Assembly: GCA_022820485.1 (NCBI GenBank)
Contig: JAJEFJ010000047.1
Coordinates: 1-34,115 of the forward strand
Length of the DNA stretch: 34,115 nt
Source of the DNA: Candidatus Latescibacterota bacterium
GTDB lineage: Bacteria > Latescibacterota > UBA2968 > UBA8231
Direction: 5' to 3'
Every line of letters starts with the position of its first letter. Position 1 is the first letter of the stretch. The notes below the pieces were generated by a model. That model was not told the DNA's origin and did no database searches. It saw only the letters and a list, made by a program, of their open reading frames with translations. Both the position numbers and the translations under genes were made by a program. Below, one piece after another: positions 1-7,977 of the stretch.

Positions 1-1120
1 ATTGAAACATGTCATGATAGAACGGCAACGCCGAGTTGTACTCAGATCAGAACACTTGACCCGATTTCTAGGGGATTGAAACTTCTTGGCGCCATTCAGG
101 ACGCTTTCGGTCACTGTCATCAGAACACTTGACCCGATTTCTAGGGGATTGAAACTTCTTCAACGTCATAGATGACAACATCATCACCATCTTATCAGAA
201 CACTTGACCCGATTTCTAGGGGATTGAAACCTTGAGGTGGTCCGTGCAGACCCCTTCGTATGTCCCTGATCAGAACACTTGACCCGATTTCTAGGGGATT
301 GAAACTGCGTACGGTCTGCTCGGCGATCTGGGCACCCCCGCCATCAGAACACTTGACCCGATTTCTAGGGGATTGAAACGTTGTTGGTGCCATCGTCAAC
401 ATCAAATGTTTTGAATCAGAACACTTGACCCGATTTCTAGGGGATTGAAACTCTGGGCACCCCCGCCCCACAGCGTCGTGGGGGTGGCCATCAGAACACT
501 TGACCCGATTTCTAGGGGATTGAAACGGGAAAGACCAGGCGGTCGGCGAGGCCGTAGCCGGATCAGAACACTTGACCCGATTTCTAGGGGATTGAAACTC
601 CACGATGTTGATCCAGGGAGACTGGCAGTGCCTTGATCAGAACACTTGACCCGATTTCTAGGGGATTGAAACTCTCCAAGCGTAGGAGGTCGTAGCCCGT
701 TGCGGTGGATCAGAACACTTGACCCGATTTCTAGGGGATTGAAACTCCATCCTGAGCGTTTTGCTAAGCAAAATCCTGCAAGATCAGAACACTTGACCCG
801 ATTTCTAGGGGATTGAAACATCGTCGCGTTGACGCGAACGCTGATACTGTCATCACATCAGAACACTTGACCCGATTTCTAGGGGATTGAAACCGGCGTT
901 CCTGCGACTTGCTTCGCTCTGCTCGCTCTTCCACATCAGAACACTTGACCCGATTTCTAGGGGATTGAAACGATATGATCGCCAGCCCTATGACCAGCGA
1001 CATGCAGTATCAGAACACTTGACCCGATTTCTAGGGGATTGAAACACCTCTTCGCCCCGGCGGCCCTTGACTCGTCGCCCCCGATCAGAACACTTGACCC
1101 GATTTCTAGGGGATTGAAAC
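1..1120 (+). CRISPR. CRISPR array, 15 full 37-nt repeats (left end truncated)
   Basis: Fifteen essentially identical 37-nt repeats begin with ATCAGAACAC and end with ATTGAAAC. They start at 46, 119, 194, 269, 343, 415, 490, 562, 636, 709, 783, 857, 935, 1009 and 1084. Bases 1-8 are the last 8 nt of a further repeat, so the array runs off the window to the left. The fifteen spacers are 35-41 nt, mostly 36-38. The 3' ATTGAAAC is the usual 8-nt crRNA 5' tag, so transcription is inferred left to right, towards the cas genes; the leader should lie to the left of the window and 1120 is the trailer end. All repeats including the last are intact. Spacers at 306-342 and 452-489 share 16 nt. The nearby Cmr genes imply type III-B use. 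Confidence 0.99.
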
Positions 1121-1247
1121 CCCTTCGCCGCTACCGGCTAGTCTTGGCTCTTTCATCTGTATCCCTCCTTACTTGGTGGTTGGGAGAGATAAATAAAGGG
1201 AACAAGACCAGCACTTAGTCTATTCTACCCACTGAAAGGAGGTCAGA
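1121..1247 (+). promoter_or_regulatory. Array trailer / 5' region of the 138-aa gene with strong SD
   Basis: This is the gap between the last repeat and the next gene. The first bases look like a spacer-like trailer with no closing repeat. AAAGGAGGT at 1235-1243, four bases before the ATG at 1248, is a near-perfect Shine-Dalgarno and fixes the start of the 138-aa gene. I see no convincing sigma-70 promoter, so the gene may be transcribed from here or by read-through from the array. Confidence 0.6.
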
Positions 1248-1664
1248 ATGGCAAATGTTATCATCGCCATTGATAATGACGAGGAGAGTCGAAAGTGGGC
1301 ACAGTTTGTTCAGCTCAACTGCCCGGTTTTGACCGGGACCGAAGAGATGGCGACAGACTTGATCAATCGATACAGGAATCATCTGCACGCCATCCTGATT
1401 AACACCCAAAACTACCAGAGCGGTTTTTTTCTTGCCGCTCTGGCGGCACGTGCCGGCAGACACACGATGTATGTCGCTGGCGTGGTGTCTCCAACCCTCC
1501 CCGACGCATTGAGCAAATCACTCTTCGTCATAGAGGGGATCCCTGTTACCTTGAACAAGTTGGACAGGTTCCTCATCGAGGACCGGGTAACCGACTGGGT
1601 GATGCTCTATCGATCACTCACCTTTCAGGGGTCTCCTGAAGCGTTGAAAGAGTGGGAGGGGTAA
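1248..1664 (+). CDS. Unrecognised 138-aa protein between array and cas operon
   Basis: I do not recognise this family. The 138-aa protein opens with a hydrophobic strand followed by acidic residues (VIIAIDND, residues 4-11). A second strand lies at 48-52 (AILIN), a third at 74-80 (MYVAGVV), and a helical C-terminus ends in VTDWVMLYRSLTF (114-126). The strand/helix alternation and the acidic pair after strand 1 resemble a degenerate receiver (CheY-like) or Rossmann-like fold, but the phospho-acceptor Asp position would be Asn/Thr; this is inference. No transmembrane segment or signal peptide is visible. The start is fixed by an excellent SD. A decayed paralogue of its C-terminus lies directly downstream at 1699-1800, so the gene was once duplicated here. 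Its position between array and operon suggests a CRISPR accessory role, unproven. Confidence 0.8.
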   Translation: MANVIIAIDNDEESRKWAQFVQLNCPVLTGTEEMATDLINRYRNHLHAILINTQNYQSGFFLAALAARAGRHTMYVAGVVSPTLPDALSKSLFVIEGIPVTLNKLDRFLIEDRVTDWVMLYRSLTFQGSPEALKEWEG

Positions 1665-1668
1665 AGAC

Positions 1669-1698
1669 TCAGAACACTTGACCCGATTTCTAGGGGAT
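1669..1698 (+). repeat. Solo truncated CRISPR repeat
   Basis: Thirty bases match positions 2-31 of the array repeat perfectly (TCAGAACACT to AGGGGAT). The last six bases TGAAAC are replaced by CCAGGC. It begins four bases after the stop codon of the 138-aa gene and has no partner repeat or spacer. Without the ATTGAAAC tag it could not give a canonical crRNA. The match ends exactly where similarity to the paralogue remnant begins, suggesting a recombination or deletion joint. Confidence 0.95.
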
Positions 1699-1800
1699 CC
1701 AGGCACTCTAAAAAAACAGGAAGCCTTTGTCCTAGAGGGCAGTGTGATAGACTGGGTAATTCTCCTTAGGTCGCTCACCTTCAGGGGAGGACCGATGTAG
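1699..1800 (+). pseudogene. C-terminal remnant of a paralogue of the 138-aa gene
   Basis: The frame starting at 1699 stays open to TAG at 1798-1800. Codons 1708-1794 align without gaps to residues 102-130 of the upstream 138-aa protein, with 16 of 29 residues identical by my count, including VxDWVxLxRSLTFxGxP. There is no start codon or SD; the remnant begins directly at the edge of the solo CRISPR repeat. After its stop, a further copy-like stretch at 1834-1857 (CTCTTTAGGTCGCTCAGCTT...) resembles 1762-1786, suggesting more decayed duplication. It is probably non-functional. The divergence from the intact copy shows an old paralogue rather than a recent tandem duplication. Confidence 0.8.
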
Positions 1801-1891
1801 AGTAGATCAATGCGCTGGCCAGCAAGTGGACGACTCTTTAGGTCGCTCAGCTTCGGGCTGGCGAAATAGAATTATGCTGCCAAGAGTGTAG

Positions 1892-3592
1892 ATGCGGATC
1901 GCTGAAACGATATTGGAGAGCATCAAGGACAGAGGTAGCCGGGGACTACCCCATGAGGAAATTTACCGGCACCTCTATAACCCCGACCTGCTGCTCCGTG
2001 CCTACGGCCGAATCTACAAAAGACCCGGGGCGACCACCCAAGGCATCACCGAAGAAACCATCGACGGGATGTCCATGGAGAAAATCAACAGCCTCACCGA
2101 GCAATTCCGCTGTGAGTGTTACCAATGGACGCCGGTTCGGCGGATATATATTCCCAAGAAAAATGGCGGGCGCAGGCCGCTCGGCATACCTGTTTGGCAA
2201 GACAAACTGGTGCAGGAAGCCATGCGCTCCATCCTCGAAGCATACTATGAGCCACAATTCAGCGACCTGTCCCACGGCTTCCGTCCCAACCGAGGTTGCC
2301 ATTCAGCCTTGATGGAAATTTCAGGATGGCAAGGCATAGATTGGTTTATTGAAGGAGACATCAAGGCGTGCTTCGACAGCATAGATCACGATCTGTTGCT
2401 GTCCATACAGGCAGAGAAAATTCAGGACGCCCGGTTCACTGGATTGCTCGGCCGGCTGCTCAAGGCCGGATACGTCGAGTATGGAAGGCACGAGCCAACC
2501 CCGGTCGGCACGCCCCAAGGCGGCCCGGTCAGTCCGATCTTGGCAAACATCTACCTCGACAAGCTAGATCGGTTCGTCGAAAACACGCTCATACCCCGTT
2601 ATACAAGAGGCAAACGGCACACAGCAAGGCATTGGCGAGAGGTAGTGCGACAGGACCGGTCCGCTGGGAACTCCCGGCGGCTCCGGTATATCCGCTACGC
2701 CGACGATTTCCTGATCGGCTTCACCGGGCTGGAGGCGGAAGCGCAGGAAGTCAAGCGGCATCTTCATCAATTTTTAATGGAAAAACTGAAATTGGAACTT
2801 TCAGCGGAAAAAACCTTGGTCACCCACGCCCGCACTGAGGAAGCCCAATTCCTCGGCTACGCAATCAAAAGAATCGCCGAAAATACCAACCGCAAAAAAG
2901 GCCAGAGACCCGTTGCCGACGCCCTGACCCTGAATGTTCCCATAAAAGCCATGCAGGAGCGATGTAGCTGCTATAAAAAACGCGGGAGGATAATACCCCG
3001 TGCCGAACTGATCCACCATAGCGACTTCGACCTCATGAATCTCTTTCAGAGCCGGTATCTGGGATATGTGCAATTCTACATTCTCGCCCACAACCTCCAT
3101 ATCCTGAACGAATTGCGCTGGGTCATGGAAACGTCGTTGCTTATGACGCTCGCCAAAAAACGCCAAACCAGCGTAAATCAGCTTGCCCAGCAATACGAGA
3201 CGACCATCCAAACGCCTCATGGGCCGCGCAAGTGTTTGGAGATGCAGGTCAAAGGGAAGAAGCCACGGATTGCACGCTTTGGCGGCGTCCCGCTAAAACG
3301 GAGAAAAGGGGCCGCCATGGACCGGCAGCCGCAAAAGCATGGCATCAAGCACAAGCAGCCCGAGCTGATTGAACGCCTCTTGGCCAACCAATGCGAATAC
3401 TGCGGCTCCATGGGCCGGGTGGAGGTGCATCACGTCCGCAAACTGGCCGATATTGGCAAAGGCGGGCGGACGCCGAGGCCCCCGTGGGCGCAGGAGATGG
3501 TGGCGCACCAGAGAAAGACCCTGATCGTTTGCCGAAGCTGTCATCGGGCGATCCATTCTATGAGGTTCGATAGGCTGTCCCAAACACAATAG
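1892..3592 (+). CDS. Group II intron-type reverse transcriptase/maturase with HNH endonuclease
   Basis: The 566-aa protein has the full layout of a group II intron-encoded protein. An N-terminal RT-0 region (residues 10-60) precedes fingers/palm blocks with RPLGIP (96-101), GFRPNRGCHSAL and PVGTPQGGPVSPILAN. The catalytic YADD is at 269-272. A maturase/thumb region spans roughly 340-480, and a C-terminal zinc HNH domain has C501/C504, HH at 513-514 and C547/C550. All catalytic motifs look intact. Known family members reverse-transcribe and help splice their host intron and nick target DNA. Here only 227 nt precede the ORF, occupied by a solo CRISPR repeat and a gene remnant. Just 13 nt follow it before the next gene, so domains V/VI cannot be present. 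The stop/SD/start junction matches the one before cas10. There is no Cas1 fusion. It is either a domesticated CRISPR-associated RT or an intron ORF remnant; the intact motifs favour function. Confidence 0.95.
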   Translation: MRIAETILESIKDRGSRGLPHEEIYRHLYNPDLLLRAYGRIYKRPGATTQGITEETIDGMSMEKINSLTEQFRCECYQWTPVRRIYIPKKNGGRRPLGIPVWQDKLVQEAMRSILEAYYEPQFSDLSHGFRPNRGCHSALMEISGWQGIDWFIEGDIKACFDSIDHDLLLSIQAEKIQDARFTGLLGRLLKAGYVEYGRHEPTPVGTPQGGPVSPILANIYLDKLDRFVENTLIPRYTRGKRHTARHWREVVRQDRSAGNSRRLRYIRYADDFLIGFTGLEAEAQEVKRHLHQFLMEKLKLELSAEKTLVTHARTEEAQFLGYAIKRIAENTNRKKGQRPVADALTLNVPIKAMQERCSCYKKRGRIIPRAELIHHSDFDLMNLFQSRYLGYVQFYILAHNLHILNELRWVMETSLLMTLAKKRQTSVNQLAQQYETTIQTPHGPRKCLEMQVKGKKPRIARFGGVPLKRRKGAAMDRQPQKHGIKHKQPELIERLLANQCEYCGSMGRVEVHHVRKLADIGKGGRTPRPPWAQEMVAHQRKTLIVCRSCHRAIHSMRFDRLSQTQ

Positions 3593-3605
3593 CGGCGGAG
3601 AATCT

Positions 3606-4886
3606 ATGAATAACCAGATCTTATTATGTACCGTTGGCGGTTCTCATCAGCCGATTATCGAGGCCATTCGGTCAACGTCACCGTGCTATGTCTGCTTCTT
3701 CTGCACGGACCGAGACCCCATAACCAGCAGACCGGGATCCATTGATCAAGTAACCGGCGAGGGCAGCGTCATTAAAGCGTCCTATAGTGATTCTAAGCCG
3801 ACGCTGCCAAATATCCCCACGCAAGCAGGTCTCCAAACCGACCAGTTTGAAGTGTCGATAGTTCCAGCCGACGACCTTGATGACGCTTATTCTATTATGC
3901 GTGACGCTACCGCTGAACTGGCCGAGAAATTCTCCGGTGCGCGATTCATCTCCGACTATACAGGTGGTACCAAGACGATGACGGCGGCCCTAGTATGCGC
4001 AGCATTGGAGATGGATGATGTGGAGCTTCAGCTTGTTGCAGGTGCCCGGACCAATCTCGTCCGTGTGCAAGATGGAACCGAACAGGCGATGACAGCGAGC
4101 GTGGCTCATCTGCGACTTCTCCGTGCGATGACACCCTATCTTGGAGCTTGGGAGCGATTTGCATATCACGAGGCCGCGGAAGGGCTGAACAGTATCCGAA
4201 TTGCTGCCGATACCACAGATAGGCAGCAGCACCAGCTTGCATTGGGTTTGAGTCGAGCCTTAGCCCTTTGGGATAACTTTGATCATGCCAAGGCATTTGA
4301 CCTGATTAAACTTTATAGCACCCACGTTAACGCCTGCTTTCCGTATATGTTTCAGACGCTTTCTGTCCTGACGAGAGAAAATGATCAAAGATGCGAACCC
4401 GCACGTCTGTTCGACCTCTGGTTGAATGCCGAGCGGCGCGTAGCCCAAGGCCGGTTCGACGACGCGATTGCGCGGTGGTATCGCCTGATGGAGTGGACAG
4501 CCCAATGGCAACTGAGAACGAAGCTCAATGCCGATACCGCTGACTTTCCATGCGATTTGCTACCGAAGGATGCTGACGCGACTCCGGGGCGCGATGGCAA
4601 AATTAAAATCGGGCTTTGGCAGGCATGGCAAGTCGTGGGAGACCGCCTACCGGGATCTGCTCAAGACTTCGTCAAAAAGCACGGAAAGGAGATCCTCCAT
4701 CTAGTTAAGCTGCGCAACGCGTCGATACTGGCTCACGGTTTCCGCCCAGTGCGTGATTCGGACTGGCGAGAGGTGTGTAATTGGACGCATGAAAAATTCC
4801 TGCCTGTTCTGCGTGCTATGGCCGACGAAGTGGGCCTGAAAAGCGAGCCACAGCAACTTCCGACCACATTTCCAGAAAACCTCTGA
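3606..4886 (+). CDS. CARF-HEPN ribonuclease, TIGR02710-like Csm6/Csx1-type effector
   Basis: The 426-aa protein opens with a CARF-type Rossmann domain. Strand 1 and its glycine loop (LLCTVGGSHQPI, residues 6-17) and DYTGGTKTM, near residues 118-126, form the ligand pocket typical of Csm6/TIGR02710 proteins. A helical linker is followed by a C-terminal HEPN domain with the RNase motif R370-N-x5-H377 (RNASILAH). Such proteins are activated by cyclic oligoadenylate made by Cas10 and cleave RNA non-specifically in the cytoplasm. The ATG follows GGAG with good spacing, and the gene starts 13 nt after the RT stop, so both are in one operon. It is one of two CARF-HEPN proteins flanking the Cmr genes. 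The exact cOA ring size cannot be read from sequence. Confidence 0.9.
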   Translation: MNNQILLCTVGGSHQPIIEAIRSTSPCYVCFFCTDRDPITSRPGSIDQVTGEGSVIKASYSDSKPTLPNIPTQAGLQTDQFEVSIVPADDLDDAYSIMRDATAELAEKFSGARFISDYTGGTKTMTAALVCAALEMDDVELQLVAGARTNLVRVQDGTEQAMTASVAHLRLLRAMTPYLGAWERFAYHEAAEGLNSIRIAADTTDRQQHQLALGLSRALALWDNFDHAKAFDLIKLYSTHVNACFPYMFQTLSVLTRENDQRCEPARLFDLWLNAERRVAQGRFDDAIARWYRLMEWTAQWQLRTKLNADTADFPCDLLPKDADATPGRDGKIKIGLWQAWQVVGDRLPGSAQDFVKKHGKEILHLVKLRNASILAHGFRPVRDSDWREVCNWTHEKFLPVLRAMADEVGLKSEPQQLPTTFPENL

Positions 4887-4986
4887 ATCGCGTGCTAACT
4901 CTATGTACAGGGCGAACCACTGGCTTGACGCATAGCGGACGTGACCATACCGTAAGCCACCACCAAAACCACAAGGAATTTCCAAC

Positions 4987-6165
4987 ATGAGGCAACCAAA
5001 TCCGAACCTTTGTCCGAAAAATGCCCAAGCAGTTTGGAAAAATTCATCGCTCGCCTCCACACAGGTAACTGCACAATGTGAGCTCATTACGCCGATGTAC
5101 GGCGGCGGTGTGACGGCAGGCGTGGTCGACAAAAAAATGCCCATACGCGCCAGTGCTCTGCGCGGTCAGTTGCGTTTCTGGTGGCGTTTGCTCAATAGCA
5201 CTAGCTATCCAAACCCAAACGACCTGTTCAATGCCGAGTCTGCGCTGTGGGGCGGCATTCCCAGCAGTGGGCCGCAAGCTAGCCAAGTGTCGTTGAACGT
5301 CAAAGCTAGCCCTGTCCGTTCCCAAGATATGATCAGTAGTCGGGACAATAACCGCATTATAAGCAAGTTCGACTATGTGCTAATACTGGAACAGAATGAC
5401 AATCCAGAGCTTCTGAACGCGGGTTACACGTTCGAGTTGGTGCTGAGTTTCAAATCGACGATAGAGCCACAACAGCAAGCCCAAGTCATTGAAGCTCTGC
5501 GTTGGTGGGCGAGCTTTGGCGGTGTGGGTGCGCGGACGCGGCGTGGGCTGGGGACTGTCAAGACAACCGACAACAATCTAAATCTTGTGTCTAAACAAGA
5601 GGTAACATCGAAGAACGGCGTTATGGTTCTCCGCAATCCGGGTAATAACGCAATCCATGCGTGGAGGGATGCTATCGACAAGCTGAAAGACTTCCGTCAG
5701 GGAAGGGGTATCGGGCGCAACCACGGCACAGGGAATCGCCCAGGACGCAGCCGCTGGCCGGAACCGGATACGATCCGATCTATTTCCGGATATTCTTCAA
5801 AGAAGCACCCTGCGATACATCCGGTCAAAGGTTATCCACGTGCCGCGTTCGGCTTACCTATTGTCTTCCAAAACGACCCAACAGGTACACTCGAACCCGA
5901 CACCGACAGCGGTGACGGGGACCGCATGGCCAGCCCGCTGATACTGCGACCCTACTTTGACGGCACACAGTATCATTCCCTCGCGCTGTTGCTGCCCGAT
6001 TGGAAAAATCGCGTGAGTGTGCCTGTTTGTTTCGACAACAAACGACAGGGCTACGCATGGCCGAAAAATCCTAATGATCGCCGGTCCCAAGCAAGTCAGG
6101 TCCCGCCGATGAATGACCGCGGCGACGACGCCCTATCGGCCTTCATGGCCTACTTCCAAGAATAG
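4987..6165 (+). CDS. cmr1: Type III-B RAMP protein Cmr1
   Basis: The 392-aa RAMP protein has the Cmr1 signature: a first ferredoxin-like strand leading into CELITPMYGGGV (about residues 32-43), then PIRASALRGQLRFWWR (about 55-70) and LWGG. A later ARTRRGLG glycine-rich loop (about 180-187) is typical of RAMPs. Cmr1 sits at the 3' end of the crRNA in the Cmr complex and helps capture target RNA. AAGGAA about nine bases upstream supports the ATG chosen. A 100-nt gap separates it from the CARF-HEPN gene, the largest gap within the operon, with no clear terminator. Its stop is followed by AGCGGAG, the SD of cas10. Confidence 0.93.
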   Translation: MRQPNPNLCPKNAQAVWKNSSLASTQVTAQCELITPMYGGGVTAGVVDKKMPIRASALRGQLRFWWRLLNSTSYPNPNDLFNAESALWGGIPSSGPQASQVSLNVKASPVRSQDMISSRDNNRIISKFDYVLILEQNDNPELLNAGYTFELVLSFKSTIEPQQQAQVIEALRWWASFGGVGARTRRGLGTVKTTDNNLNLVSKQEVTSKNGVMVLRNPGNNAIHAWRDAIDKLKDFRQGRGIGRNHGTGNRPGRSRWPEPDTIRSISGYSSKKHPAIHPVKGYPRAAFGLPIVFQNDPTGTLEPDTDSGDGDRMASPLILRPYFDGTQYHSLALLLPDWKNRVSVPVCFDNKRQGYAWPKNPNDRRSQASQVPPMNDRGDDALSAFMAYFQE

Positions 6166-6177
6166 CGGAGAATCTTG

Positions 6178-7977
6178 ATGCAACGCTTCCTCATCACTCT
6201 ATCGTTAGGTCCAGTACAAAGCCTGATTGGCGCGGCTCGTCGCACCCGCGACCTATGGTGTGGGTCTTGGCTGTTGTCCGAGGCCGCACGGGCGGCCGCT
6301 CATGCCTTGCACAAACAAAAGAAGGATTGCCTGATCTTTCCGTGCCTAGATAATCCCAACGAGGACTTGCAGCCACAGAACAACCCAGGAGACGCCGCCA
6401 ATATCGTCAATATCCTGCGTGCCGAGGTCGAGGTGTGCGATGCCGCGGCCGCTGGCGCACTCTGCGAGCAGGCCAAGGCCGCGGCGATTTCGCGTTTGAA
6501 GGAGCTCGGCGAAGAGGTACGGGAGGAGCTGAAGAAGATGAAAAGACCAGTGCGGGACGATGTCTGGCAAGCTCAGATTGACGACATTCTGGAAGGATTC
6601 GCAGCTTGGGTACCTGTCGCGACTGAAGGCTATATACAGGCCAACAAGCAACTCGGTGGCGTGCTAGCCGCCCGCAAGGCGACGCGCGATTTCCGCGCCT
6701 GCAAACCGCTAACCGAAAGACTACGAAAATCCTCCCTTGACGGCGCACTCGAAACTGTATTGAAGGGCTGGCCGGAGGGCGATAGAGCGCGGCGCAAGCT
6801 CCGTCTATCCTCTGGCGAACAGCTCGACGCGCTCGGGGTGATCAAGCGCTTGGCCGGCAACTCGGAACAATTTACCGCTTATTCGCGCATCGCTGCGGAC
6901 GCTTGGATTGAGCAACTCACGTGTGAGCAGCAGCAGCGTCTGTGTGAAAAGTATAACCCGTTGGTTGGCTTAGATCTAGCCACGCGGGTCAGCGGCAACA
7001 AAGGAATCTACGACGCGCTGCCGTACGACGCGCAGATGCTATACGAATTCCGGCTGGACAAAGAATTGGCCCAAACCAAGGCTGACGCTGAAATTGAGGT
7101 GCTCAAAGAACTCAAGGATTGCATCAAGCAGATTTCCCAAGAAAACAAGGTAGGTCCTCCCGTACCCTATGCCGCCATCCTGAAGGCTGATGGCGACCGC
7201 ATGGGGGTGCTGTTTTCACGGGCAACAAGCGCAGAGCAATCCCGGAAAATTTCTCGTACGCTGCATGAGTTTGCCTCTAAAGTGCGCCAAATCGTCCGCT
7301 GTCACCGTGGCCATGCCATCTATGCCGGTGGCGACGATGTCCTCGCGCTAGTGCCGCTGGAGCAGGCGTTGGATTGCTCGCGTAAGTTGGCCGAATCCTT
7401 CAAAGATGCACTCAATGAGATCGCTGAAGATATGGGTTTGGTGGAAAACGAGCGTCCGACCCTTTCGGTAGGCCTCGGCATTGGCCACTTGATGGAGCCA
7501 TTGGGATCGCTACGTGCTCGCGCCGACCGGGCCGAACACCACGCCAAGGGAGACGACAAAGATACACCGCGTAACGCACTGGCTATCGCCCTCGGCATTC
7601 GCTCTGGCGCGGAACTTTCTTGGCGCACCCGGTGGGATGACAAGGATGCGTTCGACGCACTGGCCGAGTTTACCAATGCATATCGCAATGGCTTGCTACC
7701 GACCCGCGTCGCTTATGATTTGCGCGGTATCGACCAACGCTTCGCCTGGCTGCGCAACGACAATAGCGAAACCGCACACGGTATGCGGTCTGCTGAGATA
7801 GACCGCATGCGCGAGCGGGCGCGTATCGAAGGCGGGGACAAGAGCATCCCGAACAAGCTGAAAGCGTTAATCCAAGCGCGGGCAAAAAAACAATCTCTAA
7901 AAGTACTGGCAGATACCTTGATTATCGCACGCTGGCTTTCGGCCCGCACAGCAGGTGACTTGGGAGAACACACATGA
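6178..7977 (+). CDS. cas10: Cas10/Cmr2, HD-less, intact GGDD cyclase
   Basis: This is the large Cmr subunit and presumed cyclic-oligoadenylate synthase. It begins directly with the SLGPVQSLIGAARRTRDLW motif (about residues 9-27) that opens the first palm region. No N-terminal HD nuclease domain is encoded, making it about 600 aa instead of 800 or more. A DGD at 338-340 (ADGDRMG) and the catalytic GGDD at 384-387 (YAGGDDVLALV) are present, so cyclase activity is expected while HD-type ssDNase activity is not. The frame is open from a TTG at 6175, but the ATG at 6178 has GCGGAG at proper spacing and is preferred. It overlaps cmr3 by ATGA. In type III systems target-RNA binding switches on cOA production, which fits the two CARF-HEPN genes here. 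Confidence 0.95.
   Translation: MQRFLITLSLGPVQSLIGAARRTRDLWCGSWLLSEAARAAAHALHKQKKDCLIFPCLDNPNEDLQPQNNPGDAANIVNILRAEVEVCDAAAAGALCEQAKAAAISRLKELGEEVREELKKMKRPVRDDVWQAQIDDILEGFAAWVPVATEGYIQANKQLGGVLAARKATRDFRACKPLTERLRKSSLDGALETVLKGWPEGDRARRKLRLSSGEQLDALGVIKRLAGNSEQFTAYSRIAADAWIEQLTCEQQQRLCEKYNPLVGLDLATRVSGNKGIYDALPYDAQMLYEFRLDKELAQTKADAEIEVLKELKDCIKQISQENKVGPPVPYAAILKADGDRMGVLFSRATSAEQSRKISRTLHEFASKVRQIVRCHRGHAIYAGGDDVLALVPLEQALDCSRKLAESFKDALNEIAEDMGLVENERPTLSVGLGIGHLMEPLGSLRARADRAEHHAKGDDKDTPRNALAIALGIRSGAELSWRTRWDDKDAFDALAEFTNAYRNGLLPTRVAYDLRGIDQRFAWLRNDNSETAHGMRSAEIDRMRERARIEGGDKSIPNKLKALIQARAKKQSLKVLADTLIIARWLSARTAGDLGEHT

Noticed and set aside
746..782. Palindromic spacer with TTTTGCTAAGCAAAA as a possible regulatory or attachment site
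   Set aside because: It lies within normal spacer borders of normal length, and a palindrome copied from a phage is a sufficient explanation.
184..1003. Long open frames on both strands within the CRISPR array
   Set aside because: They are made of translated repeats (FQSPRNRVKCSD, FNPLEIGSSVLI) and spacers, with no SD. They are artefacts of the 37-nt repeat.
9..1083. Strand bias of spacers (all complementary to coding strands)
   Set aside because: Several spacers have protein-like open frames in reverse complement, but the same spacers are often open on the plus strand too. At 36 nt this cannot be decided without target matches, so only the overlapping pair is claimed.
1892..3592. RT-Cas1 fusion
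   Set aside because: No Cas1 domain is present; the C-terminus is an HNH zinc domain. There is no cas1 elsewhere in the window.
1665..3605. A complete mobile group II intron around the RT gene
   Set aside because: The gaps on both sides are too short for domains I-III and V-VI. A GTGTG at 1742-1746 resembles an intron 5' end, but it lies within the paralogue reading frame and no domain V hairpin follows the RT.
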